Assembly (NCBI RefSeq): GCF_025148285.1
Contig: NZ_CP102268.1
Location: forward strand, 4,309,501 to 4,373,500
Length of the DNA stretch: 64,000 nucleotides
Direction: 5' to 3'
DNA from: Marvinbryantia formatexigens DSM 14469
GTDB taxonomy: Bacteria > Bacillota > Clostridia > Lachnospirales > Lachnospiraceae
The notes below the pieces were generated by a model. The model was not told where the DNA came from. It ran no database searches and saw only the letters and a list, made by a program, of their open reading frames with translations. Positions 1 through 9,800 of the stretch are shown here, piece by piece. Each line of letters begins with the position of its first letter. Position 1 is the first letter of the stretch. Both the position numbers and the translations under genes were made by a program.

Positions 1-69
1 GGCAGCCTCCTGCAGCACCTCCTCCGGCAGAACCGCTGGACCTGCAGAAAAATTGTACACTCTTCTCAT
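1..69 (-). CDS. serC: Phosphoserine aminotransferase, N-terminal fragment (continues past left edge)
   Basis: Only the first 23 codons lie in the window. The start reads MRRVYNFSAGPAVLPEEV, the diagnostic N-terminus of SerC, the PLP enzyme that converts 3-phosphohydroxypyruvate and glutamate to phosphoserine in serine biosynthesis. A strong ribosome binding site (GAGGAGGAGAAATT on the minus strand) sits just upstream of the ATG at 67-69. It follows ilvB in the same direction after a 249-base repeat-rich gap, so it may have its own promoter. The identification rests on the N-terminal signature alone. Confidence 0.85.
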   Translation of the reverse strand, partial: MRRVYNFSAGPAVLPEEVLQEAA

Positions 70-130
70 AATTTCTCCTCCTCACTTCTCTCAAATCAGC
101 TACATATATCCAGAAAAACATAAAATATGT

Positions 131-184
131 GTAATTCTTACGATACCACGGATTTATGCAATTCCTACGATACCACGGATTTCT
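131..184. repeat. Two-copy 27-base tandem repeat with adjoining hairpin
   Basis: Copies at 131-157 and 158-184 differ at a few bases and share the core TACGATACCACGGATTT. The end of copy two forms a perfect 6-base-pair hairpin with the next bases (CACGGA, loop TTTC, TCCGTG, 174-189). The motif TTCGAAATCC then occurs twice within 185-230. The whole 70-318 gap between serC and ilvB is non-coding in appearance; a short plus-strand frame through it only spells the repeat. Confidence 0.7.
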
Positions 185-318
185 CCGTGCTCCGCACTTT
201 CGAAATCCTGAAAACATTCGAAATCCGCCCTGTCGGGCTTCTTTCTCATGTTTTCGCGGCTCTCAAGGACATGCGCCCGCATGTAAACATGCAGCGCCTG
301 TCTTTTCAAGCCTGGTAT

Positions 319-1989
319 CTACATGTCGTCCTGGTCGAAGGCTTCCTCTATCGGCGCGCCTGCCGGTACCATCGGGAATACCTTGTCGTCCTGGTCTATC
401 TGGCAGTCGATCAGCACCGGTCTGCCAAGTGCGATGGCTTTTTCCAGAGCCGGTGTCAGCTCTTCCATGCTGCGCACGCAGATGCCAACGGCTCCCAGCG
501 CCTCGGCAACCTTCACAAAGTCCACGCTGTCGTTTAATACGGTCGCGGAGTAGCGCTCGTCGTAGAACAGTGTCTGCCACTGGCGCACCATGCCCAGAAC
601 ATGGTTATTGATAACCACCTCGATAATCGGGATGTTGTAGCGCGCCGCCGTAGCCAGCTCGTTCATGTTCATGCGGAAGCAGCCGTCTCCTGCAATGTTG
701 ATGACCGTCTTTTCCGGGCGTCCCATCTTCGCGCCGATGGCGGCACCAAGACCGTAGCCCATCGTGCCAAGTCCGCCGGAGGTTAAAAGCGTGTGCGGCT
801 TTTTGTATTTATAATACTGTGCCGCCCACATCTGATGCTGTCCGACATCGGTCACGATAATGGCGTCGCCCTCCGTCACCTTATAGATTTCCTCCACAAC
901 CGCCGGACCGGTCAGCTTTCCGTGCTCGTATTTAAGCGGATGCTTTTCTTTTATCTCATGGATTTCCTGCAGCCACTCGTCGTGGTTGTGGTCCTCTATC
1001 CGCGGGTTCAGACGGCGGAGCACCTCACGCACGTCTCCCTGGATGCTGCAGTCTACCATGATATTTTTGTTGATTTCCGCCGGATCGATATCAATATGCA
1101 GAATCTTCGCATTTTTCGCAAAGCGGCTCGCATTGCCGACCACGCGGTCACTGAAGCGGATACCGATGGCAATCAGCAGGTCGCACTTCGTGATGCCAAG
1201 GTTGGAGCACTTTGTTCCGTGCATACCTGTCATGCCGGTGTAGCGCTCGTCTCTTCCGTCGAACGCTCCCTTGCCCATCAGCGAATCGCCGACCGGCGCA
1301 TGGACCTTATCCACAAACTCCTTCAGCTCCTTAGCCGCGTCGGAGATCACGGCGCCGCCGCCCACCAGAACAAACGGACGTTTGCTGTGATTAATCAGCT
1401 CTACCGCGCTCTCAAGGTCCGCCTCGCGGATATAATCGGTCTTCCGCTCGATTTTCTCCGGCTCCTGCTTTTCGTACTCTGTCACAGCCGCCGTCACGTC
1501 CTTCGGGATATCGATCAGAACAGGACCCGGTCTGCCCTCCGCCGCAATGCGGAACGCGTCGCGGATGGTATCCGCAAGCTTTGCCACATCCTTTACAATA
1601 TAATTATGCTTCGTGATCGGCATTGTCACACCGGCAATGTCGATTTCCTGGAAGCTGTCTTTTCCGAGCAGCGGAACGCCCACATTCGCCGTAATCGCCA
1701 CGATCGGAACGGAATCCATGTACGCGGTGGCGATACCAGTTACCAGGTTGGTCGCGCCCGGACCGGAGGTCGCAAGGCAGACGCCCACCTTTCCGGTCGC
1801 TCTCGCATAGCCGTCCGCCGCGTGGGACGCCCCCTGCTCGTGCGAGGTCAGAATATGGGTGATTTCCTTCCCGTGCTTATATAATTCGTCATAAATGTTC
1901 AGAATCGCACCGCCCGGATAGCCGAAAACGGTATCCACGCCCTGCTCCTTCAGACATTCAATTACAATCTGTGAACCTGTTAATTTCAT
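319..1989 (-). CDS. ilvB: Acetolactate synthase large subunit
   Basis: Thiamine-diphosphate enzyme that condenses two pyruvates (or pyruvate and 2-oxobutyrate), the first common step of valine, leucine and isoleucine synthesis; cytoplasmic. The 556 residues are the usual length. The catalytic glutamate is in SHEQGASHAADGYAR (Glu51), a central FAD-fold domain occupies roughly 190-330, and the TPP/Mg motif GDGCFRMNMNEL begins at residue 434 with the paired Asn near 461. It is last in a leftward leuB-ilvD-ilvB cluster, 96 bases after ilvD, with an AGGAGGA ribosome binding site. No ilvN regulatory subunit is next to it, so the small subunit must be elsewhere or the enzyme works without one. Confidence 0.96.
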   Translation of the reverse strand: MKLTGSQIVIECLKEQGVDTVFGYPGGAILNIYDELYKHGKEITHILTSHEQGASHAADGYARATGKVGVCLATSGPGATNLVTGIATAYMDSVPIVAITANVGVPLLGKDSFQEIDIAGVTMPITKHNYIVKDVAKLADTIRDAFRIAAEGRPGPVLIDIPKDVTAAVTEYEKQEPEKIERKTDYIREADLESAVELINHSKRPFVLVGGGAVISDAAKELKEFVDKVHAPVGDSLMGKGAFDGRDERYTGMTGMHGTKCSNLGITKCDLLIAIGIRFSDRVVGNASRFAKNAKILHIDIDPAEINKNIMVDCSIQGDVREVLRRLNPRIEDHNHDEWLQEIHEIKEKHPLKYEHGKLTGPAVVEEIYKVTEGDAIIVTDVGQHQMWAAQYYKYKKPHTLLTSGGLGTMGYGLGAAIGAKMGRPEKTVINIAGDGCFRMNMNELATAARYNIPIIEVVINNHVLGMVRQWQTLFYDERYSATVLNDSVDFVKVAEALGAVGICVRSMEELTPALEKAIALGRPVLIDCQIDQDDKVFPMVPAGAPIEEAFDQDDM

Positions 1990-2085
1990 ATAAATCCTCC
2001 TCTATCTGTCCATAAATCCGTCTGAAGCGCCCGGATTCCCTGCCTGACGCGCTGCGCTTCCGCGGGTTTTCCGGCGTCCCGTACT

Positions 2086-3753
2086 TTATTTCAGCTCCAG
2101 GATGGCTCCGCGGTTGCCGGATGTTACCATCTTCGCGTAGCGCGCCAGATAACCGGTGGTAATCTTCGGCTCTCTCGGCTGCCATTTTGCCCTGCGCGCC
2201 GCCATCTCCTCATCGGAGATCGCAACCTCCAGCTTGTTTTCCGGAATATTGATTTTAATAATATCGCCCTCTTCCACGAACGCAATCGGTCCGCCGACAG
2301 CCGCCTCCGGAGATACATGCCCGATGGAAGCGCCTCTGGAAGCGCCGCTGAAGCGTCCGTCCGTAATCAGCGCCACGGAGGAGCCAAGCCCCATGCCCGC
2401 GATGGCGGAGGTCGGATTCAGCATTTCGCGCATACCGGGACCGCCCTTCGGACCCTCGTAACGGATGACCACCACATCACCTGCCACGATTTTGCCGCCT
2501 TTAATCGCCTCGATAGCGTCCTCCTCGCAGTCAAACACGCGCGCCGGACCCTCGTGCACCATCATTTCCGGCACTACCGCAGAGCGCTTTACCACGCCGG
2601 AATCAGGCGCCAGATTGCCCTTCAGCACGGCGATGCCGCCGGTCGGGCTGTACGGATTGTCTATCGGACGGATAACCTCCGGATTGCGGTTTACGCAGCC
2701 GCTGATGTTTTCCTTTACCGTCTTTCCGGTAACCGTAATCAGATTGGTATGCAGAAGTCCCTTCTTATCCAGCTCATTCATGACCGCGTACACGCCGCCC
2801 GCCTCGTTCAGATCCTCCATGTAGGTGGGACCTGCCGGAGCAAGATGACAGAGGTTCGGCGTTCTCGCGCTGATTTCATTGGCGATATCCACGTTCAGCT
2901 CTACGCCCGCCTCGTGTGCGATTGCCGGAAGATGCAGCATACTGTTTGTGGAACATCCAAGAGCCATATCTACGGTCAGCGCATTGTGGAACGCTTCCTC
3001 CGTCATGATATCGCGCGGACGGATATTCTTTTCCAGAAGCTCCATCACCTTCATGCCGGCAAGCTTTGCCAGCTTGATGCGCTCAGAATATACCGCCGGG
3101 ATAGTTCCGTTGCCCGGAAGCCCCATGCCAAGCGCCTCCGTCAGACAGTTCATGCTGTTTGCCGTATACATACCGGAGCAGGAGCCGCAGGTCGGACAGG
3201 TCTTGCACTCAAATTCATAGACGTCCTCCTCCGTCATCGTGCCCGCCGCGTAGGAGCCGACCGCCTCAAACATGCTGGAAAGGCTGCGTTTTTGTCCTTT
3301 CACATGTCCGGCGAGCATCGGTCCGCCGCTCACAAAAATGGTCGGGATATTCAGGCGCGCCGCCGCCATCAGAAGTCCCGGCACGTTTTTATCACAGTTC
3401 GGAATGCAGACAAGCGCGTCAAACTGATGCGCGATCGCCATACACTCCGTGGAATCCGCAATCAGGTCGCGCGTTACCAGAGAATACTTCATGCCGACAT
3501 GTCCCATCGCAATGCCGTCACAGACAGCGATCGCCGGAAATTCGCGCGGTACACCGCCCGCCAGCGCAACGCCCATCTTTACCGCCTCGGTAATCTTATC
3601 GAGGTTCATATGTCCCGGTACGATCTCATTATATGAATTCACGATGCCGACAAGCGGCCGCTTCATTTCCTCCTCCGTCATTCCCAGCGCGTTGAACAGG
3701 GAACGGTGGGGCGCCTGCTGCATCCCCTTCTTTACTGCGTCACTTTTCATCAC
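2086..3753 (-). CDS. ilvD: Dihydroxy-acid dehydratase
   Basis: Iron-sulfur dehydratase converting 2,3-dihydroxy-3-methyl(valerate/butyrate) to the 2-keto acids, third step of isoleucine and valine synthesis. The 555 residues match the family. Cluster cysteines are visible in PNCDKNVPG (Cys120) and [14 protein letters not shown] (Cys192); the C-terminal half carries GGPGMREML and the DGRFSGA motif. It starts 10 bases after the leuB stop, which points to one transcript with leuB, and precedes ilvB. Start taken at the first Met ([10 protein letters not shown]) behind a GGGAGGAAA site. Confidence 0.96.
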   Translation of the reverse strand: MMKSDAVKKGMQQAPHRSLFNALGMTEEEMKRPLVGIVNSYNEIVPGHMNLDKITEAVKMGVALAGGVPREFPAIAVCDGIAMGHVGMKYSLVTRDLIADSTECMAIAHQFDALVCIPNCDKNVPGLLMAAARLNIPTIFVSGGPMLAGHVKGQKRSLSSMFEAVGSYAAGTMTEEDVYEFECKTCPTCGSCSGMYTANSMNCLTEALGMGLPGNGTIPAVYSERIKLAKLAGMKVMELLEKNIRPRDIMTEEAFHNALTVDMALGCSTNSMLHLPAIAHEAGVELNVDIANEISARTPNLCHLAPAGPTYMEDLNEAGGVYAVMNELDKKGLLHTNLITVTGKTVKENISGCVNRNPEVIRPIDNPYSPTGGIAVLKGNLAPDSGVVKRSAVVPEMMVHEGPARVFDCEEDAIEAIKGGKIVAGDVVVIRYEGPKGGPGMREMLNPTSAIAGMGLGSSVALITDGRFSGASRGASIGHVSPEAAVGGPIAFVEEGDIIKINIPENKLEVAISDEEMAARRAKWQPREPKITTGYLARYAKMVTSGNRGAILELK

Positions 3754-3763
3754 TTTTCCTCCC

Positions 3764-4846
3764 TCAGATTCGTTCTTTGATCAGCCGTCCCATTTCACGG
3801 CAGCCTACCTGCGTGCAGCCCTCCGACATAATATCGCCCGTGCGGTAGCCGTCTTTGAGCACCTGCTTTACCGCCCGCTCAACAGCGTCCGCTGCCTCGT
3901 CCAGGTCCAGGGAAAAACGCAGCATCATCGCCGCCGACAGGATCGTGGCAATCGGGTTTGCAATATCCTTTCCGGCAATATCCGGCGCGGAGCCGTGGCT
4001 CGGCTCATACAGACCGAATTTTGTTTCATTCAGACTTGCGGAGGACAGCATCCCGATAGAGCCTGTCACCATGCTCGCTTCATCCGACAGAATATCGCCA
4101 AACATATTTTCCGTGAGAATCACATCGAACTGCGCCGGATCACGCACAAGCTGCATTGCGCAGTTGTCTACCAGCATATGGGAAAGCTCCACATCCGGAT
4201 ATTCCTTTGCGACCTCCTCTACAACTGCTCTCCAGAGCCGTGAGGAATCCAGCACATTCGCCTTGTCGACGCTGGTCACTTTCTTTCTTCTTTTCCGCGC
4301 GATCTCAAATCCGCGTCTTGCGATGCGGCGGATCTCATTCTCATCGTAGGTCAGCGTGTCGATTGCTTTGCGCACGCCGTTCTCCTCCACCGTCCTGCGC
4401 TCGCCAAAGTACAGACCGCCGGTCAGCTCGCGCATAATCATCATATCGAAGCCGTCCCCGATAATCTCATCGCGCAGCGGACACGCCGCCTTCAGCTCCT
4501 CATATAAGTACGCCGGGCGCAGGTTCGCAAACAGATTCAGGGACTTTCTGATTTTCAGAAGCCCCGCCTCCGGACGCTTAGATGGCTCCAGCTGATACCA
4601 CGGCGACGTCTTTGCGTCTCCGCCGATAGAGCCCATAAGCACCGCATCGCTTGCCTTCGCCGCTTCAATCGTCTCATCCGTCAGCGGAACCCCGTACACA
4701 TCAATGGATGCCCCGCCCATCAGCAGCTCTGTATAGTCAAGCTGAAATCCATATTTTTTCCCCGCCGCGTCCAGCACCTCTCTCGCCTGCGCGACAATCT
4801 CCGGACCAATGCCGTCGCCCGGAATCACTGCGATTTTATAATTCAT
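3764..4846 (-). CDS. leuB: 3-Isopropylmalate dehydrogenase
   Basis: NAD-dependent oxidative decarboxylase of leucine synthesis. 360 residues beginning [18 protein letters not shown]; the ATG at 4846 is chosen over an upstream in-frame ATG because a GGAGGAATAGG ribosome binding site lies directly before it and the family starts here. Family motifs include the substrate-loop segment [13 protein letters not shown] and the NAD-site segment [13 protein letters not shown]. First gene of the leuB-ilvD-ilvB run. The 156-base gap upstream is too short for a leucine T-box and none is visible. Confidence 0.96.
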   Translation of the reverse strand: MNYKIAVIPGDGIGPEIVAQAREVLDAAGKKYGFQLDYTELLMGGASIDVYGVPLTDETIEAAKASDAVLMGSIGGDAKTSPWYQLEPSKRPEAGLLKIRKSLNLFANLRPAYLYEELKAACPLRDEIIGDGFDMMIMRELTGGLYFGERRTVEENGVRKAIDTLTYDENEIRRIARRGFEIARKRRKKVTSVDKANVLDSSRLWRAVVEEVAKEYPDVELSHMLVDNCAMQLVRDPAQFDVILTENMFGDILSDEASMVTGSIGMLSSASLNETKFGLYEPSHGSAPDIAGKDIANPIATILSAAMMLRFSLDLDEAADAVERAVKQVLKDGYRTGDIMSEGCTQVGCREMGRLIKERI

Positions 4847-4950
4847 AATCCTATTCCTCCGCCCTGCTGTCGTTTCGCAACAGCCCGGCCGCGCCATCCG
4901 CAAAAGCGCCGGCGTCAGATGACCGCACTGTTACGTCATTTTTACAAACG

Positions 4951-4979
4951 GGGGACACAGCAGAATGTGCCATGTCCCC
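4951..4979. repeat. GGGGACA...TGTCCCC hairpin between yajC and leuB
   Basis: GGGGACA (4951-4957) pairs with TGTCCCC (4973-4979) and the arms extend imperfectly inward. A second inverted pair, CAGCAGAAT / ATTCTGCTG, overlaps it and reaches toward the yajC end. It sits downstream of yajC and upstream of leuB on the minus strand. There is no T-run, so it looks more like a REP-type element than a plain terminator. Compare the GGGGACC palindrome at 56123-56177. Confidence 0.55.
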
Positions 4980-5002
4980 AGCTTATGTCTGATTCTGCTG
5001 TC

Positions 5003-5317
5003 TTACTGTGCGTCCGCCTTTTCTACTTCTGCGATGGCGGATTTGCGCATCGGAATTCTGCAGTTTTTGTTGCTGCCGAATTCTACAATTACATCCTCAT
5101 CCGTAAGGTCAATTACCACGCCGTAAAAACCGCTTGTCGTCACGACGCTGTCCCCGACAGCCAGCTCCGAAAGCATTGCGTTGATTCTTTTCTGTTCCTT
5201 TTTCTGCGGGCGGATTGCCATAAAATACATTGCCGCTCCGATAATCACCACGTAAAATACCAGCATAATAATACTGCTTGTACCGGATGCCGCCGCACTC
5301 TCTGTCAATAAAAACAT
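5003..5317 (-). CDS. yajC: Sec translocase accessory subunit YajC
   Basis: Small membrane protein that associates with SecDF-YidC. 104 residues: a short N-terminus, one membrane segment (about residues 15-35, IIMLVFYVVIIGAAMYFMAI), the YajC hallmark RPQKKEQKR just after it, then a basic cytoplasmic domain with GDSVVTTSGFYG. Start placed at ATG 5317 because GGAAGGAACACC lies ahead of it; an upstream in-frame ATG would add a 20-residue charged leader not seen in the family. Lies directly downstream of tgt, a classic bacterial pairing; secDF is not in the window. Confidence 0.93.
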   Translation of the reverse strand: MFLLTESAAASGTSSIIMLVFYVVIIGAAMYFMAIRPQKKEQKRINAMLSELAVGDSVVTTSGFYGVVIDLTDEDVIVEFGSNKNCRIPMRKSAIAEVEKADAQ

Positions 5318-5418
5318 AATTGGTGTTCCTTCCTTTCTCTCTTTCTCCCGTGCCGCGCGCATATTTTTGCACAGCACAGATAATACTCATACCATCATAC
5401 ACAAAATTACGCGGTTCA

Positions 5419-6549
5419 TCAAGTCATTTTTTCAAATCCTGCCAGTTTTTCCGCTTTGTACTCCGAAAAACGCCCTTCATCCAGCGCGTCCCGTATCTCT
5501 TCCATCAGGTGATTGTAAAAATACAGGTTGTGCAGCACACACAGACGCATCCCCAGCATTTCCTTCGCCTTCAGCAGATGGCGGATATACGCCCTGCTGT
5601 AATGACGGCATGCCGGGCAGCCGCACCCCTCCTCGATCGGGCGCTCATCCAGCTTATATTTTTCATTAAAAAGATTCAGCTTTCCGTGCGCCGTGTACAC
5701 ATGTCCGTGGCGGCCGTTCCTGCTGGGATATACGCAGTCGAAGAAATCCACTCCGCGCTCCACTGCCTCCAGAATATTCGCCGGCGTTCCCACGCCCATC
5801 AGATAGGTCGGCTTATTCTGCGGAAGATGCGGCACCACCTCGTCCAGAATATGATACATTTCCTCGTGCGTCTCCCCGACGGCAAGCCCGCCGACAGCGT
5901 AACCGTCCAGGTCCATTTCCGAGATTGCATCGGCGTGCGCGATGCGGATATCCTCGTAAACCGCGCCCTGGTTGATGCCGAAGAGAAGCTGCTGCCGGTT
6001 GATGGTATCCGGCAGGCTGTTAAGCCTGGCCATTTCCGCCTTGCAGCGCGCAAGCCAGCGCGTCGTGCGGTCCACCGATGCCTGCACATATTCCCTCGTC
6101 GCCCGGCTGGAGGGGCACTCGTCAAACGCCATCGCGATCGTAGAGGCGAGGTTTGACTGAATCTGCATACTCTCCTCCGGTCCCATAAAAATTTTCCGCC
6201 CGTCAACATGCGACTGGAAATATACGCCCTCCTCCTTAATCTTGCGCAGCCCCGCCAGGGAAAACACCTGGAAGCCGCCGGAATCCGTAAGAATCGGTCT
6301 GTCCCAGACCATAAACTTGTGCAGTCCGCCGAGCTGCCGGATTACATCGTCCCCCGGACGCACATGCAGATGATAGGTATTGGAGAGCTCCACCTGGGTG
6401 CCGATTTCCTTTAGATCCATCGTGGAAACCGCCCCTTTGACAGCCGCCGCCGTTCCTACATTCATAAACACCGGCGTCTGAATCGTTCCGTGAACGGTCA
6501 CAAGCTCCGCACGCTTTGCCCGTCCTTCTGTTTTCTTAATCTGATACAT
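5419..6549 (-). CDS. tgt: Queuine/preQ1 tRNA-guanine transglycosylase
   Basis: Exchanges guanine-34 of GUN-anticodon tRNAs for preQ1 on the way to queuosine. 376 residues with the TIM-barrel signatures DSGGFQVFSLAGLRKI, FDECPSSRATREY, the nucleophile region FFDCVYPSRNGRHGH, and a C-terminal zinc site CGCPACRHYSRAY with a distal His. Start set at ATG 6549 (MYQIKKTEG), which has GAGGAAAAGA correctly spaced; the ATG four codons earlier overlaps that site. First gene of the leftward tgt-yajC pair. A candidate terminator in the upstream leader is listed separately. Confidence 0.96.
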   Translation of the reverse strand: MYQIKKTEGRAKRAELVTVHGTIQTPVFMNVGTAAAVKGAVSTMDLKEIGTQVELSNTYHLHVRPGDDVIRQLGGLHKFMVWDRPILTDSGGFQVFSLAGLRKIKEEGVYFQSHVDGRKIFMGPEESMQIQSNLASTIAMAFDECPSSRATREYVQASVDRTTRWLARCKAEMARLNSLPDTINRQQLLFGINQGAVYEDIRIAHADAISEMDLDGYAVGGLAVGETHEEMYHILDEVVPHLPQNKPTYLMGVGTPANILEAVERGVDFFDCVYPSRNGRHGHVYTAHGKLNLFNEKYKLDERPIEEGCGCPACRHYSRAYIRHLLKAKEMLGMRLCVLHNLYFYNHLMEEIRDALDEGRFSEYKAEKLAGFEKMT

Positions 6550-6664
6550 TCTTTTCCTCATTTCATTTTGTTTTCGCCCGCTGCATCACAGGATAAATTC
6601 GCATCATATTTAGGGCTTTTGACCCCAACATCAATGACGGATTCAGATTACCACATCTGTCCGC

Positions 6665-6688
6665 AAAAAACAAGAGGGCTGCCCCTTG
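6665..6688 (-). terminator. Possible attenuator-type terminator in the tgt leader
   Basis: On the minus strand CAAGGGG-CAGC-CCTCTTG forms a 7-base-pair stem (one G-U) with a 4-base loop, followed at once by GTTTTTTG. It lies about 115 bases ahead of the tgt start and would stop leftward transcription entering tgt. A weak leftward promoter (TTGCAG, 15 bases, TATAAA) is visible at about 6715-6745. No known preQ1 aptamer consensus was recognised around it. Confidence 0.4.
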
Positions 6689-6742
6689 AACACTTCCGGA
6701 TACTTTCGAAATGCTTTATAGAATTTTAACAGTATCTGCAAC

Positions 6743-6771
6743 TTGCACTCTCCCGAAATTTGTCGTATACT
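6743..6771 (+). promoter_or_regulatory. Sigma-A promoter for the activator gene
   Basis: TTGCAC at 6743-6748, a 17-base spacer, and TATACT at 6766-6771. It would start transcription about 90 bases before the coding sequence, leaving a leader with one GC stem-loop. Confidence 0.65.
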
Positions 6772-6866
6772 GTAACACGATGAAATGAAATAAGCCGGTT
6801 TCAGATGGTTTTCATGCCTTATCCGGCAATATATATATGTTTAAAAGGAGGTTTACTCTGAAAATT

Positions 6867-9800
6867 ATGACTCAGCAGAATTCAGCCTGCAGGCTTGGAA
6901 TTGACATTGGTTCTACGACTGTAAAAATTGCAGTGTTGGACGAAAACGACACGCTCCTGTTCGCGGACTACGAGCGTCACTTTGCTAATATACAGGAAAC
7001 ACTTGTCACCCTTTTAAAAAGAGCCGAGGAAAAGCTTGGCGTCCTGAAGGTTTCTCCGGTGATCACCGGTTCCGGCGGACTTTCCCTTGCAAAGCATCTG
7101 GAGGTACCGTTTGTACAGGAGGTCATCTCCGTGTCCACAGCGCTCTCACACTACGCGCCCCAGACCGACGTTGCCATCGAGCTTGGCGGCGAGGATGCAA
7201 AAATCATTTACTTTGACGGCGGCAGTGTGGAGCAGCGTATGAACGGTATCTGCGCCGGCGGTACCGGCTCCTTCATCGACCAGATGGCGTCCCTGCTCCA
7301 GACGGATGCATCGGGACTGAACGAATTTGCAAAAAATTACCGCTCCATCTATCCCATCGCAGCGCGCTGCGGTGTATTTGCAAAATCCGATATCCAGCCG
7401 CTCATCAACGATGGCGCGACGAAAGAAGATTTGTCCGCCTCTATTTTCCAGGCGGTCGTCAACCAGACCATCAGCGGTCTTGCCTGCGGAAAACCGATCC
7501 GTGGTCATGTGGCGTTTCTCGGCGGTCCGCTGCACTTTTTATCCGAGCTGAAAGCGGCATTTATCCGCACGCTGAAGCTGGACGACGAGCACGCCATCAC
7601 GCCGGAAAACTCGCATCTGTTTGCGGCAATCGGCTCCGCCATGAACAGCGAAATGGCTGTTCTCACGGACACGGAGGCGCTTATCAAAAAATTATCCGGT
7701 AACATCAAGCTGGAATTTGAGGTAGCGCGTCTGGAGCCGCTTTTTGCCTCCCAGGAGGATTACGACGCCTTTAACGAGCGTCAGAACCAGTACAACGTTG
7801 TCACGGATGATTTAAGCACCTACGAGGGCTTATGCTTTCTCGGCATCGACGCAGGCTCCACCACCACAAAGGCGGCCCTCGTCGGTGAGGACGGCTCCCT
7901 TTTATATTCTTTTTACAGCAACAACAACGGCAGTCCCTTAAAGACCACCATCCAGGCGATACAGGAAATCTATGAGCATCTTCCCGCCAATGCGCGGATT
8001 GCCTGGTCCTGCTCCACCGGCTACGGCGAGGCGCTTATCAAGGCGGCTCTGATGCTGGACGAGGGCGAGGTGGAAACGGTATCACACTACTACGCCGCCG
8101 CTTTCTTCGACCCGGAGGTGGACTGCATCCTGGATATCGGCGGACAGGATATGAAGTGCATCAAAATCAAAAACCAGACTGTGGACAGCGTGCAGCTCAA
8201 CGAAGCCTGCTCCAGCGGCTGCGGTTCTTTTATCGAGACCTTTGCAAAGTCCTTAAATTACAGTGTCAGCGATTTTGCGCATGAGGCACTGTTTGCAAAG
8301 CATCCGATCGACCTCGGCACCCGCTGTACCGTTTTTATGAATTCCAAGGTAAAGCAGGCGCAGAAGGAGGGCGCTTCCGTCGCGGATATTTCCGCCGGAC
8401 TTGCTTACTCGGTCATCAAAAATGCTTTATATAAGGTAATCAAGGTTTCCGACGCCTCCGAGCTCGGAAAGCATATTGTCGTGCAGGGCGGTACATTCTA
8501 CAACGACGCGGTGCTGCGCAGCTTCGAGCGCATCGCAAACTGCGAAGCGATCCGTCCCGATATCGCCGGCATTATGGGCGCTTTCGGCGCCGCGCTGATT
8601 GCGCGTGAGCGTTATGATTCCAGCAGGCAGACCACCATGCTGCCGATTGAAAAAATCAACAGCCTGCAGTTTACCACGCACATGGCAAAATGTAAGGGCT
8701 GCACCAACCAGTGCCGTCTGACCATCAACCGCTTTACCGGCGGACGCCAGTTCGTCAGCGGAAACCGCTGTGAGCGCGGTCTTGGAAAGGAAAAGAAAAA
8801 CAGCGATATCCCGAATCTGTTTGAATACAAAAACAAGCTGCTGTTCTCCCGCGAGGTGCTGGAGAGCGACCAGGCTGTGCGCGGAAAGGTCGGTCTGCCG
8901 CGCGTGCTGAACATGTACGAGAACTACCCGTTCTGGCACCGTTTCTTTACCGATTTGAAGTACGAGGTCGTACTCTCTCCGGCAAGTACCCGGCAGATCT
9001 ACGAGCTCGGCATCGAATCGATTCCGAGTGAATCGGAGTGCTACCCGGCAAAGCTGGCGCACGGACATATTGAATGGCTGCTGCATCAGGGCGTACGGTT
9101 TATTTTCTACCCCTGCATCCCCTATGAGCGGTGTGAGTTCCCGGATGCCGTCAACCACTACAACTGCCCGATTGTCACCTCCTATGCAGAAAACATCAAA
9201 AACAATGTGGAGGCGCTGCGGGACCCGAATATTGATTTCCGCAACCCGTTTATGGCGCTCACCAGCCTGGAAACTGTCACCGGACAGCTCATCAAGGCAT
9301 TTCCGGAGATTCCGGCGTCAGAGGTGAAGGCGGCTGCCGCAAATGCCTGGAAAGCGCAGGAGGAAACGCGCCAGGCAATGTACAGAAAAGGCGAGGAGAC
9401 CATCGAGTGGCTGAAGAAAAATCACAAACACGGCATCGTGCTGGCGGGCAGACCGTATCATATTGATAATGAGATTAACCACGGGATTCCGGAGCTGATT
9501 ACCTCCTACGGCATCGCCGTACTGACTGAGGATTCCGTATCGCATCTGAACCAGCCGGAGCGTCCGCTGCTTGTCAGCGACCAGTGGATGTATCACAGCC
9601 GTCTCTACGCGGCGGCAAATTACGTAAAAACGACGGATTTTCTGGACCTTATCCAGTTAAATTCCTTCGGCTGCGGTCTGGACGCGGTTACTACCGACGA
9701 GGTGAATGATATTCTGACCGGCTCCGGCAAGATTTATACCTGTCTGAAAATCGACGAGGTAAACAATCTGGGAGCGGCGCGTATCCGTATCCGTTCGCTG

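Larger units (their letters stand above)
6550..6866. other. Divergent intergenic region between tgt and the activator gene
   Basis: This 317-base region has no convincing gene. It holds a leftward stem-loop with a T-run (6665-6688), a rightward promoter (6743-6771) and, near its right end, a GCCGG...CCGGC stem-loop (about 6793-6826) in the 5' leader of the activator. An ATG at 6837 lies upstream of the ribosome binding site and is unlikely to be the start. Confidence 0.6.

Noticed and set aside
793-3636. Long plus-strand frames (363 and 439 codons) opposite ilvB and ilvD
   Set aside because: Both are antisense shadows of clear, full-length conserved genes; they are rich in His/Arg and have no family motifs.
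4847-5002. T-box or leucine attenuator before leuB
   Set aside because: The gap is only 156 bases; no T-box core sequence or specifier stem was found.
6837-6866. ATG 6837 as the activator start
   Set aside because: It lies upstream of the ribosome binding site at 6847-6851.
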